DNA of 64,000 bases from G965227875 sp965227875 (GCA_965227875.1 OZ245783.1:2294001-2358000), one strand, 5' to 3'; numbered from the stretch's first letter, positions 1-7,086 are shown. A program made the numbers and translations. Notes: generated from the letters alone by a model not told the origin.

Positions 1-1809
1 GATGCGCTGCGGGCCTGGGTCGACGAGGCCATGGTGGCCGGCCGCGTCGCCTTCGACACCGAGACCACCTCGCTCGTTGCCATGTCGGCCGATCTCGTCG
101 GTGTGTCCATGGCCGTCGTGCCGGGCCGGGCCTGCTACGTGCCGCTCGGCCATCGCGCGGGCGACGGCCTCCAGTTCGAGGGCGGCGAGATCGACCAGAT
201 GGACCGCGCCGAGGCCATCGGGATCCTCAAGCCCATGCTCGAACATCCCGGCGTGCTCAAGATCGGCCAGAACCTAAAATACGACTGGCTGGTGCTGGCC
301 CGTTACGGCATCGAAATGGTCGCCATGGACGACACCATGCTGATCTCCTATGCCCTCGACGCGGGCACCGGCGGCCACGGCATGGATGAGCTTTCCCAGC
401 GCCATCTGGGCCATGCCCCCATCCCGTTCAAGGAGATCGCCGGCTCGGGCAAGAAAATGCTCACCTTCGATCTCATCCCCGTCGACAAGGCCACCGAATA
501 CGCCGCAGAGGATGCCGACATCACCCTGCGCCTCTGGCATGTGCTCAAGCCCCGGCTCGTCGCCGAACGCATGACCACGGTCTACGAGACGCTGGAGCGC
601 CCGCTCATCGACGTGCTCGCGCGCACCGAGAAGAACGGCATCCATGTCGACCGCCAGGTGCTCTCGCGCCTGTCGGGCGAGTTCGCGCAGAACATGGGCG
701 CGCTCGAGGCGGAAGCCCGCGAGCTGGCCGGCGAGGAGTTCAACCTCGGCTCGCCCAAGCAGCTTGGCGAGATCCTCTTCGACAAGATGAGCCTGCCCGG
801 CGGCAAGAAGACCAAGACCGGGGCTTGGGGCACCGGCGCCGACGTGCTCGAGACGCTTGCCGCGGAAGGCCACGAATTGCCGCAGAAGGTGCTCGACTGG
901 CGCCAGATGTCGAAGCTCAAGAGCACCTATACCGACGCGCTGCCCTCCTTCATCAACGAGGAGACAGACCGCATCCACACGTCCTACTCGATGGCGGCGA
1001 CGTCCACCGGGCGCCTGTCCTCGTCCGACCCCAACCTGCAGAACATCCCCGTGCGGACCGAGGCCGGCCGGCGCATCCGCACCGCCTTCGTCGCCGAGCC
1101 GGGCAACCTGCTCGTCTCTGCCGACTATTCCCAGATCGAGCTGCGCGTGCTTGCCCATGTGGCCGATCTCGCCTCGCTCCGCCAGGCCTTCGCCGACGGG
1201 CTCGACATTCACGCCATGACCGCCTCGGAGATGTTCGGCGTACCCATCGAGGGCATGGACCCCATGGTCCGCCGCCGCGCCAAGGCCATCAATTTCGGCA
1301 TCATCTACGGCATCTCGGCCTTCGGGCTCGCCAACCAGCTCGCCATCCCCCGGGGCGAGGCGCGCGACTATATCGAGACCTATTTCAAGCGTTTCCCCGG
1401 CATCCGCGATTACATGGAGGAGACCAAGGCCGCCTGCCGGCGGGACGGCTACGTGGAGACCGTGTTCGGCCGCAAGATTCACATCCGCGGCATCAACTCG
1501 AAGAACCCGTCCGAGCGCGGTTTTTCCGAACGCGCCGCCATCAACGCGCCCATCCAGGGCTCGGCCGCCGACATCATCCGCCGCGCCATGATCCGCATGG
1601 AGGACGCACAGGCGAAACGCAAGACCGGCGCGCGCATGCTGCTCCAGGTCCATGACGAACTCATCTTCGAATGTGCAGAGGACAAGGCCGACGACACTAT
1701 GAAGACCGCCGTGGAAATCATGGAAGCCGCCCCGGGGCCGGCCCTCGAACTGGCCGTACCCCTGAAGGTCGACGCCCGCGCCGCGAAGAACTGGGACGAG
1801 GCCCACTGA
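1..1809 (+). CDS. polA: DNA polymerase I, C-terminal part (5' end outside window)
   Basis: Family A DNA polymerase for Okazaki-fragment processing and repair synthesis. The frame is open from base 1, so the N-terminal 5'-3' exonuclease domain lies upstream of the window; 602 codons remain. The 3'-5' proofreading domain comes first: Exo I DTE near codon 19, Exo II NLKYD near codon 90, Exo III YAAEDAD near codon 168. All three carry their acidic residues, so proofreading looks intact. The polymerase domain follows: motif A DYSQIELR near 375, motif B RRRAKAINFGIIYG near 424-437 and motif C LLQVHDELIF near 550. The Phe in KAINFG is the usual residue of the family. Identification is secure. Confidence 0.97.
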   Translation, partial: DALRAWVDEAMVAGRVAFDTETTSLVAMSADLVGVSMAVVPGRACYVPLGHRAGDGLQFEGGEIDQMDRAEAIGILKPMLEHPGVLKIGQNLKYDWLVLARYGIEMVAMDDTMLISYALDAGTGGHGMDELSQRHLGHAPIPFKEIAGSGKKMLTFDLIPVDKATEYAAEDADITLRLWHVLKPRLVAERMTTVYETLERPLIDVLARTEKNGIHVDRQVLSRLSGEFAQNMGALEAEARELAGEEFNLGSPKQLGEILFDKMSLPGGKKTKTGAWGTGADVLETLAAEGHELPQKVLDWRQMSKLKSTYTDALPSFINEETDRIHTSYSMAATSTGRLSSSDPNLQNIPVRTEAGRRIRTAFVAEPGNLLVSADYSQIELRVLAHVADLASLRQAFADGLDIHAMTASEMFGVPIEGMDPMVRRRAKAINFGIIYGISAFGLANQLAIPRGEARDYIETYFKRFPGIRDYMEETKAACRRDGYVETVFGRKIHIRGINSKNPSERGFSERAAINAPIQGSAADIIRRAMIRMEDAQAKRKTGARMLLQVHDELIFECAEDKADDTMKTAVEIMEAAPGPALELAVPLKVDARAAKNWDEAH

Positions 1810-2178
1810 GGCTTTTCCTCGCAACGGAGATCGGTTTGGCAATTGGCTCTGTGCACTGTGCTCTGTGCTCCGGTCGCGGTCCCGCAGCCCGATGGCCTGC
1901 GATACAGGCATCCATGTCGATTGGGTCCCGGATCAGGTCCGGGACGACGGCTGCAACGCCTGTTTCCGGTTCCCCTCCCTCGTCATCCCGGGCGCGGTGC
2001 GGCACGAAGTGACGCATTGCAGACCCGGGACCACTCCGGCATTCGGTAGCAAACGCACCAAGTGCTGGCGCTACCGATGCAATGGAGCATCGGAGATGAA
2101 AACTACCCATTGCGCGAAATCGCGGACAGTTATCTACTATCTGGACAGAAAAAGTGCGGACTGCGATATATTCAACGC
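1810..2178. other. Intergenic junction between polA and the accessory island
   Basis: No convincing gene lies here. The first part carries a palindrome (1925-1945), listed separately. At the point where base composition drops there are two more inverted repeats: TCGGTAGC at 2043-2050 pairs with GCTACCGA at 2070-2077, and CCGATGC at 2074-2080 pairs with GCATCGG at 2087-2093. These mark the left edge of the AT-richer island. They could be a terminator, a recombination scar or the end of a mobile segment; the sequence does not decide. Confidence 0.4.
1925..1945. repeat. REP-like palindrome
   Basis: GTCCCGGA, a 5-nt spacer TCAGG, then TCCGGGAC: a perfect 8-bp stem. A related CCCGGG-type motif follows near 1987. 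Short palindromes of this kind are scattered between genes in many alphaproteobacteria. This one sits about 115 bp downstream of polA and might act in transcript ending, although no T-run follows it. Confidence 0.5.
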
Positions 2179-2877
2179 ATGCGAGACAAAATTAACAAAC
2201 TTCTCAGCACTTTTGAGTGGCGGCTGTCACTTTCACAACAGGTTCTGTACATCACCGGCCTTATTGCCAGTGTCAGTTTACCTGCTTGGGCGGTCAGTGT
2301 GATGGAGACATTTACTGAGTACGCGCCGCTTTCGTGGGTTGTCGCTGGTTTCAGCGGTGCCTTTCTGTTCCTGTTTTTGGTACTGCTTTATCAGGGTTTT
2401 GTTCGCGTCAAGCTACGGAACGATCTTTTTACTCGGTTGAGTAGGTCGACTGATGCCGTCAATCCGTTGGATCGAGCGTTCCATGAAAAACGTATTCAGA
2501 TACGTGATATTTTGCCGCCTGTGGGCAAGCGAATTACTGGCCGTTCGTTTTTGGACTGTGACATTGTAGGGCCTGCAAATTTGGTTATTTGGAGTGGAAA
2601 TTCTATAAACAACCCAGGCGGGGAATGTGTGGATGCTGTTCTTCTAAAAGAGGATGTAACACCACTAAATGGTATTGTTTTGCATGACTGTGATTTCAGG
2701 AACTGCAAATTCTACAATATAACTTTTCTGGTCTACCCCGGTCAGTATGAGGGGTTTGATTCGCACTTGAGAGTTCCGTGGGTGACGGAGATCCCTGCTG
2801 AATTAGCCGGTCAAGGCGACCTGATGCTAGAAGAACCAAGCCCGCACAAAAAACCAGATGCCCCGGACGGCGGCTGA
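2179..2877 (+). CDS. Two-TM membrane protein of unknown function
   Basis: I do not recognise a named family. The ATG at 2179 (MRDKINKLLS) is chosen because the reading frame upstream of it, which overlaps the structured junction, looks non-coding. The 232-residue product has two hydrophobic segments, about residues 20-42 and 50-70. A soluble tail follows with repeated short Cys/Asp elements (FLDCDIVGPAN, LHDCDFRNCKF) reminiscent of a short pentapeptide-like beta solenoid. The end is charged and proline-rich. Codon use is clearly more AT-rich than polA, which suggests transfer. Similar two-TM proteins with an NC/DC-x-F tail occur in accessory DNA of other bacteria (from memory), with no assigned role. 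Confidence 0.6.
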   Translation: MRDKINKLLSTFEWRLSLSQQVLYITGLIASVSLPAWAVSVMETFTEYAPLSWVVAGFSGAFLFLFLVLLYQGFVRVKLRNDLFTRLSRSTDAVNPLDRAFHEKRIQIRDILPPVGKRITGRSFLDCDIVGPANLVIWSGNSINNPGGECVDAVLLKEDVTPLNGIVLHDCDFRNCKFYNITFLVYPGQYEGFDSHLRVPWVTEIPAELAGQGDLMLEEPSPHKKPDAPDGG

Positions 2878-2878
2878 T

Positions 2879-3115
2879 TTATCGCAAGTGGACAACATCC
2901 ACTCCAATTGCCACTAGACACTGGATCATGAACGCAGCGGGGAATTTGCCCCGCGCCAGCTTGTTCCGGATGTTCACTTCCTTTTCGGCGACACCGATAT
3001 CCGCCAGTCTTTCGACCAGTTTGGCATAGGTCACACCTTTACGTTTCAATTCGGCTTTCAGGAGGTTTGCCGCATGGGCTTCCCAGTCTGTCTTTTCGGG
3101 CATTGTATCGCTCAT
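2879..3115 (-). CDS. DUF6471 domain protein, small putative DNA-binding regulator
   Basis: 78 residues. The core AANLLKAELKRKGVTYAKL and VNIRNKLARGKF pattern matches what I recall of DUF6471, a small all-helical domain that looks like an HTH fold (helix-turn-helix with an RNKLARGKF recognition-like helix). It is transcribed away from the IS1595-family transposase at 3208. A good sigma-70 promoter lies upstream (TTGACG 3162-3167, TATGTA 3139-3144, 17-bp spacer), and a palindrome sits between the two genes. I infer it may regulate the transposase or itself; nothing in the sequence proves DNA binding. It converges with the membrane protein gene, whose stop codon lies 1 bp from this gene's stop. 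Confidence 0.65.
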   Translation of the reverse strand: MSDTMPEKTDWEAHAANLLKAELKRKGVTYAKLVERLADIGVAEKEVNIRNKLARGKFPAAFMIQCLVAIGVDVVHLR

Positions 3116-3138
3116 AGCTAAAAAAGTAACAAAAACGA

Positions 3139-3167
3139 TACATATGCCCTTGTAGGAGATACGTCAA
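3139..3167 (-). promoter_or_regulatory. Sigma-70 type promoter of the DUF6471 gene
   Basis: On the minus strand TTGACG (3167-3162) is followed after exactly 17 bp by TATGTA (3144-3139). The start codon of the DUF6471 gene is at 3115, which leaves a short leader. Both hexamers and the spacing fit the vegetative consensus well. Confidence 0.6.
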
Positions 3168-3178
3168 TGCACTATATT

Positions 3179-3194
3179 CGTTACATAGGTAACG
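3179..3194. promoter_or_regulatory. Palindromic operator candidate
   Basis: CGTTAC-ATAG-GTAACG is a perfect 6-bp inverted repeat with a 4-bp centre. It lies 13 bp upstream of the transposase start and just upstream of the -35 box of the divergent DUF6471 gene, so a bound protein could affect both. The binding protein is unknown; DUF6471 is the obvious guess. Confidence 0.4.
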
Positions 3195-3207
3195 GAAATA
3201 GTGACAA

Positions 3208-4170
3208 ATGGCCCAACATTTTCTCCTCTCTGCCAAAGCCCGCACCCTGAGCCTCAAGTCCATCTACCAGATGGGCGAAGACAAGGCTTATGAGACGTTC
3301 TGTGCGATCCGCTGGCAGGACACGGAAGGGGAAGCCGTTTGCCCGCGTTGCGGGTGCCTGGACAGCTACAACATCACCACACGGCGCAAGTTCAAGTGCA
3401 AGGCGTGCCATCACCAGTTTTCGGTTACGTCCGGGACAATCTTCGCGTCCCGCAAGATGTCTTTCACGGACCTGCTTGCCGCGATCTGCCTGTTCGTGAA
3501 CGCGGCCAAGGGTGTTTCGGCCCTGCAAATGTCCCGCGATCTGGACTGCCAGCACAAGACCGCATTCGTTCTCTGCCACAAGCTGCGCGAAGCCATGGCA
3601 GCGGAAACGCAAGACACCGAACTGGACGGCGAAGTCGAGATTGATGGTGCCTATTTCGGCGGTCATATCCGCCCGGCCAACTATGAAGCCAAGCGCGTCG
3701 ACCGTCGTCTGGCCAAGCACCAGACCGGCGAGCGCCGTGTTGTCGTCGCCATGCGCCAGCGCGGTGGACGCACCCTGTCATTCGTGACCAAGCAGGAAGC
3801 CGATGGCGTCTACTACGCGAACACCTGCGCGGCCATGTCGGCCCGGTTCCATGCCGACGAAGCCTCGCATTGGGATGGACTGCATGCCCGTTTCGAGACG
3901 TACCGGATCAATCACTCCGTCGCATACAGCCATGACGGCATCTGCACGAACCAAGTTGAGAGCTATTTCAGCCGTCTGCGCCGCATGGTGCGCGGCCAGC
4001 ACCACCACGTAAGCCCGCGTTACCTTCACCAGTACGCGGCACACTCAGCATGGCTTGAAGACCATCGCCGGGAGTCGAATGGCGATCTGGCAGGCCGCGC
4101 GCTTGGTCTGGCCATGGCGCATCCGGTCAGCCGGAATTGGAAGGGGTACTGGCAGCGGGCTACTGTGTGA
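3208..4170 (+). CDS. IS1595-family transposase (ISXO2-like), copy 1
   Basis: 320 residues, full length for the family. An N-terminal zinc ribbon (CPRCG near residue 46 and CKACH near 71) is followed by a helical DNA-binding region and the ISXO2-like catalytic domain. That domain begins with VEIDGAYFGG (Asp near 147) and ends with NQVESYFSRLRRM near 250. This transposase is only distantly like the one at 5605-6522, so they are separate elements. I could not find terminal inverted repeats for this copy, so the ends of its element are undefined. The divergent DUF6471 gene may belong to the same unit. Confidence 0.88.
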   Translation: MAQHFLLSAKARTLSLKSIYQMGEDKAYETFCAIRWQDTEGEAVCPRCGCLDSYNITTRRKFKCKACHHQFSVTSGTIFASRKMSFTDLLAAICLFVNAAKGVSALQMSRDLDCQHKTAFVLCHKLREAMAAETQDTELDGEVEIDGAYFGGHIRPANYEAKRVDRRLAKHQTGERRVVVAMRQRGGRTLSFVTKQEADGVYYANTCAAMSARFHADEASHWDGLHARFETYRINHSVAYSHDGICTNQVESYFSRLRRMVRGQHHHVSPRYLHQYAAHSAWLEDHRRESNGDLAGRALGLAMAHPVSRNWKGYWQRATV

Positions 4171-4235
4171 TGGCAAATATATTGTCTCTGTTTGGCTCTA
4201 ATAGTTTCTGTTGTATGGTTGGTTGCAATAATTTG

Positions 4236-4258
4236 GGGAATTATATACTTGACATAGC
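4236..4258 (+). repeat. Left terminal inverted repeat
   Basis: A 23-bp perfect reverse complement of 6570-6592. The match stops sharply on both sides, as expected for transposon ends. TTGACA at 4249-4254 points into the element. Confidence 0.85.
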
Positions 4259-4261
4259 ACA

Positions 4262-4468
4262 ATGGCGACATCATCTGAAACCCGACAGGCCAGCGCTGAA
4301 ATTGAGATAACACCCGAGATGATCGAAGCGGGGTGCGATGCGTTCTACAGCGAGTATGGTGATGACTGCCACGGCGATTGGTTGGTGCGCGATACGGTGA
4401 GATCGATTTTCGCTGCTATGGTGTCCCGATCTGGTTCGCTTCCATTAGTTCAAGCGCACAATTCCTGA
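4262..4468 (+). CDS. Small passenger protein, function unknown
   Basis: 68 residues, starting 3 bp inside the left terminal repeat. The core EITPEMIEAGCDAFYSEYGDD and VRDTVRSIFAAM resembles short proteins with an ITPEMIEAG motif that I recall in alphaproteobacterial mobile DNA, usually unannotated. Its 3' end overlaps the convergent gene 4416-4919 by 53 bp, which weakens the case for its last codons. No function is proposed. Confidence 0.5.
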   Translation: MATSSETRQASAEIEITPEMIEAGCDAFYSEYGDDCHGDWLVRDTVRSIFAAMVSRSGSLPLVQAHNS

Positions 4469-4919
4469 CTTTTTCGGCGTGTTGTTCCAGTTCGTGGGCT
4501 TTGATTGGTTTTCGTCTTCCCGTGGAGTGGGGTAATTCGCGGTGGTCAAAAATTACGGTTTCATCGCCACCCCACCTTCGCGACCAAACGCCGTGCACAA
4601 GGTCATTGCGTCTCTTTGATAGTTTGTTGAGTTTTCCAAGCGCCTTCTTTATGGCCGCGACACGTTCTGGGTCTTTGTCAAACTCGGCACACATTCGGTT
4701 GATCATACTAACCCGCCCCCTGAAGTTGGGGACCGTGTGGAACAATGACGACGCTTTCACATGTTCTGTATCTAGCGCCCGCCGTAACACATCAACCATG
4801 AAGCCTTCCGCGAACGACCAAGCAACGATAACATTACCGAGCGCCTGGGATATGTCGGGTGCATGGTTCAGGTCACGCAATGGCGTGTAGGCTACGATAG
4901 GTTTTTGAGATTCCGCCAT
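4416..4919 (-). CDS. Passenger protein with HEPN-like RNxxxH motif
   Basis: 167 residues from the ATG at 4919 (MAESQKPIVAYTPL). A longer frame exists upstream, but it runs through the opposite-strand gene 4918-5085 and looks non-coding. The protein is predicted all-helical. A first helix pair LGNVIVAWSFAEGFMVDVLR is followed by a loop and a helix with KRRNDLVHGVW near residues 114-124. R-N-D-L-V-H fits the RNxxxH signature of HEPN ribonucleases. The motif alone is not proof, since many unstudied helical proteins carry RNDxxHG. Within a transposon it could be a toxin, an anti-phage RNase, or unrelated. Its start codon overlaps that of the divergent gene 4918-5085 by 2 nt. Confidence 0.65.
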   Translation of the reverse strand: MAESQKPIVAYTPLRDLNHAPDISQALGNVIVAWSFAEGFMVDVLRRALDTEHVKASSLFHTVPNFRGRVSMINRMCAEFDKDPERVAAIKKALGKLNKLSKRRNDLVHGVWSRRWGGDETVIFDHRELPHSTGRRKPIKAHELEQHAEKVRNCALELMEANQIGTP

Positions 4920-5085
4920 GCCAAAGCCCCCAAAAATAGAAACCGGGTTCACCGATGAAGAGATCGCCAAACGGCGCGACAAGGGCTTGCTCAATCTCTT
5001 GAGAACGCCCCCGAAGCCGCATGACGAGATCACCGGCAAAAAGAAACCGAACAAACCTACAGGAAAGAGGAAGCCCGCCAAATAG
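4918..5085 (+). CDS. Small basic passenger protein
   Basis: 55 residues beginning MPKPPKIETGFTDEEIAKRR and ending in a Lys/Pro-rich tail (KKKPNKPTGKRKPAK). The ATG at 4918-4920 shares two bases with the ATG of the divergent gene 4416-4919, so the two genes run back to back with no spacer. Composition and the motif RDKGLLNLLRTPPKPHDEI look like a real protein rather than a shadow: similar short LNTPPKPH-type proteins occur in other mobile elements, as far as I recall. Its stop is 14 bp from the stop of the convergent gene 5099-5566. Function unknown. Confidence 0.55.
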   Translation: MPKPPKIETGFTDEEIAKRRDKGLLNLLRTPPKPHDEITGKKKPNKPTGKRKPAK

Positions 5086-5098
5086 GCGGGATTTGTCG

Positions 5099-5566
5099 CT
5101 ATCCGCGAGTCCCCTGAATTAACTCAGCCATGTTGTTTGACGTGCAGGCCGTGCTGGTCCCGCAGGCGGCGCAATCCCATGCCCTATGGTGAATGTTTTG
5201 ACTTCCATTGCATTGCAAAATCGACTTGACGCCCTTCTGGTAGCAGTTTGTACACAGGGCATGCGGTGGTTCTCCACCCTCTTCACCTACTTTCGGAATG
5301 TAGGCGAAGAATCCCCGTTTGAGGTCTTTCAACTCATAGCGGGATTTCTCAGCTTGCCATGTTTCAAAGCCAGCCACCTGTTCTTCAAGTTGGCGTACCT
5401 GTTCAATAAGCGCCGTCTGTTGCGCTTGTGCTCCGAGGATTTTTTCCTGAAGTTCTATGACCGCCGCGTTTCGGACGGCAGCATCGTTAGTGTCCTTCAG
5501 TCCCTTCGCGATATCGAACATGGTCTTAAACGCGCCGAGGCCAGTGAGGAATTCAGCGGCTACCAT
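5099..5566 (-). CDS. Passenger protein with coiled coil and zinc ribbon
   Basis: 155 residues. The N-terminal third is helical (FLTGLGAFKTMFDIAKGLKD), then comes a heptad-rich stretch (residues about 35-75, EKILGAQAQQTALIEQVRQL) likely to form a coiled coil. A C-terminal Cys cluster follows: CTNCYQKG near 105 and CAACG near 135, a probable zinc ribbon. I recall this architecture as a common unnamed protein in phages and mobile islands of Proteobacteria. It lies 38 bp downstream of the transposase on the same strand and may share its transcript. Function unknown. Confidence 0.65.
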   Translation of the reverse strand: MVAAEFLTGLGAFKTMFDIAKGLKDTNDAAVRNAAVIELQEKILGAQAQQTALIEQVRQLEEQVAGFETWQAEKSRYELKDLKRGFFAYIPKVGEEGGEPPHALCTNCYQKGVKSILQCNGSQNIHHRAWDCAACGTSTACTSNNMAELIQGTRG

Positions 5567-5604
5567 CGTGTTTCCTCCAGATTGTGAAGCGAATCGCCTT
5601 CTGC

Positions 5605-6522
5605 TTAGGCGTGTGAGGATACACCAGCCCGCCGATAGGTGAGACGTTTGCCGACGATACCTTTCATGGCTTCCACGGTGCGCTCGCCGTCGCTGATGCC
5701 ACGGGTGTTGTAGCGGAAATCGAACTCGCCAAGATAGCGCTTCAAATGCTGCTGAGAGACATGCTGGTATGTGCCGGTAATGCCGCGTTTCAGGATGGAG
5801 AAATAGCCTTCGACGGTGTTTGTGTGCCAGTAGGTGCCACGCACGTATTCATCAATCGAGTGGTTCACGGAGCCATGCCCGGAGAACTCTTTGCCGGTCG
5901 ATTTGTAGACACCGGCTTCGTCGGTCATCAGGTAGGACTTGCGGTCGATCTGGGTAACGAGAACGGTGCGCAGGTTCTGGCGGTTGACGGACGGGACATG
6001 CGTTGAACGGACTTTGCCGTCACGCTCGACAAGCGAAACCACGGCTTCCTTTGTCGGGATTGGCGCGCCGCGCTTTGCGTTCTTCGCCTTGCCGCCGACA
6101 TAGGTTTCGTCGGCTTCAACGGTCTTGTTCTGACCGCCAAGCGGGCCGGGATTGAATTCGCGCATGGCTTCACGAATGCGGTGGGCCATGAACCACGCAG
6201 TTTTGTACGTCACGCCAAGCATACGGTGAAGCTGGTGAGCGGAAACACCTTTCTTGCTGGCAGCCATAAGGTGCATGGCAAAGACCCACTTGTTCAATGG
6301 GATCTTCGAACGTTCCAGAACGGTGCCGACCGTGACGGTGAAATGACCACGGCATTCGTTGCACTGGTGAAGGCCGGGGCGGTGAGACTTGCCGGTCAGT
6401 TTCTTGATGTTTTCGATTGAACCGCAATGCGGGCAAACGGGACCATCCGGCCACAGGATGCTTTCAAGATGCTCGCGGGCTTTGTCTTTGTCGCTGAAAA
6501 TTGGGTTTGTAAGGTCGATCAT
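5605..6522 (-). CDS. IS1595-family transposase, copy 2
   Basis: 305 residues, full length. The N-terminal zinc ribbon (CPHCGSIENI near 30 and CNECRGHF near 53) precedes a helical region (KKGVSAHQLHRMLGVTYKTA). The ISXO2-like catalytic core follows: VEADETYVGGK near residue 136, YLMTDEAG near 197 and HTNTVEGYFSILKRG near 233-247. It moves the element bounded by the repeats at 4236 and 6570. The start lies 47 bp inside the right terminal repeat, with a GGGAA ribosome-binding site 8-9 bp upstream. No frameshift or premature stop is visible. Confidence 0.92.
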   Translation of the reverse strand: MIDLTNPIFSDKDKAREHLESILWPDGPVCPHCGSIENIKKLTGKSHRPGLHQCNECRGHFTVTVGTVLERSKIPLNKWVFAMHLMAASKKGVSAHQLHRMLGVTYKTAWFMAHRIREAMREFNPGPLGGQNKTVEADETYVGGKAKNAKRGAPIPTKEAVVSLVERDGKVRSTHVPSVNRQNLRTVLVTQIDRKSYLMTDEAGVYKSTGKEFSGHGSVNHSIDEYVRGTYWHTNTVEGYFSILKRGITGTYQHVSQQHLKRYLGEFDFRYNTRGISDGERTVEAMKGIVGKRLTYRRAGVSSHA

Positions 6523-6569
6523 GGCCGTGTTCCCGTATCGTGTTGATACTGATATGGGAATTGGCCATA

Positions 6570-6592
6570 GCTATGTCAAGTATATAATTCCC
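6570..6592 (-). repeat. Right terminal inverted repeat
   Basis: Perfect 23-bp reverse complement of 4236-4258. It carries TTGACA on the minus strand (6579-6574), pointing towards the transposase gene, and so could contribute its -35 box. Confidence 0.85.
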
Positions 6593-6632
6593 AGAATTTT
6601 GCTATTGTGCCTTCGAATGTGATTCCGATAAC

Positions 6633-7013
6633 GTGATTGATAAAACGGACGTTGAGTCGTCTCTATTTTCTGAGAACGGAGCATTTGACCAACTAGGAAG
6701 AAAATATTTCAATCAATATTACACTTCTCCATCATCTGATGATTATAGAAAAGTGCTTGATACGATGGCGCCACATTTGCATGACTGGATTAGTCGCGCC
6801 GATATTATTTCTGAAAGCGGAATAAAGGCTTCAACAGTTGACAATGCCCTCAGAGCGTTGAAAGCAAAACATGTAATTTTGCAGGATGAATCTAGGAGTG
6901 GCTTTTACAGATTGCCGACAACATCGTTTGCGGTCTGGATCAATGCCCAGAGATTTGCAAGAGCGCGAGCTTCCGAAGAGAACGAATCCCCGTCATTGTT
7001 CGAACGAAATTGA
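6633..7013 (+). CDS. Winged-helix protein, possible 3' remnant of an ATPase gene
   Basis: 126 residues from a GTG. The frame stays open upstream to within the right terminal repeat (stop at 6585), so the real 5' end is uncertain. The segment YRKVLDTMAPHLHDWISRAD through STVDNALRALKAKHVILQDE and SGFYRLPTTSFAVWI reads as a winged-helix domain. I recall the same order at the C-terminus of some mobile-element AAA ATPases, but no Walker motif is present here. Most likely this is a leftover end of such a gene, cut by earlier IS activity, rather than a complete protein. AT-rich codon use matches the island. Confidence 0.45.
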   Translation: MIDKTDVESSLFSENGAFDQLGRKYFNQYYTSPSSDDYRKVLDTMAPHLHDWISRADIISESGIKASTVDNALRALKAKHVILQDESRSGFYRLPTTSFAVWINAQRFARARASEENESPSLFERN

Positions 7014-7040
7014 ACCAATTGGCTGGCGTCAGTCGAAATT

Positions 7041-7086
7041 TACAAACCGCTACAGATCGCTACAAACAGCTACAGAGAGCTACAAA
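7041..7086. repeat. Five direct repeats with a 10-bp period
   Basis: TACARA recurs at 7041, 7051, 7061, 7071 and 7081, exactly 10 bp apart. The intervening four bases are CCGC, TCGC, CAGC and GAGC, so the consensus is TACARANNGC. A 10-bp period puts the sites on one face of the helix, as in protein-binding arrays. The array lies between two convergent genes. Confidence 0.6.

Larger units (their letters stand above)
4236..6592. mobile_element. IS1595-family element with passenger genes, about 2.36 kb
   Basis: The ends are 23-bp perfect inverted repeats at 4236-4258 and 6570-6592, starting GGGAATTATATACTTGACAT inward. Inside are a transposase (5605-6522, minus) and four non-transposase genes (4262, 4416, 4918, 5099). 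The flanks ATAATTTG (4228-4235) and AGAATTTT (6593-6600) agree at 6 of 8 positions; these could be a decayed 8-bp target duplication or chance in AT-rich DNA. Passenger genes are documented in the IS1595 family. Both repeats contain an inward-facing TTGACA, so the ends may also supply -35 boxes. The transposase frame is intact, so the element could still be active. Confidence 0.82.

Noticed and set aside
274..1911. 545-codon open frame antisense to polA
   Set aside because: High-GC codon bias leaves long shadows on the other strand; the polA frame carries all catalytic motifs and the antisense product resembles nothing.
4174..4235. Front half of an ATPase gene interrupted by the transposon
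   Set aside because: The left flank has no reading frame that would join sensibly to the 6633-7013 gene, so a simple interruption is not supported.
7041..7086. CRISPR or microsatellite
   Set aside because: 10-bp period, only five copies and 4-bp variable parts; too small for CRISPR, better described as a binding-site array.
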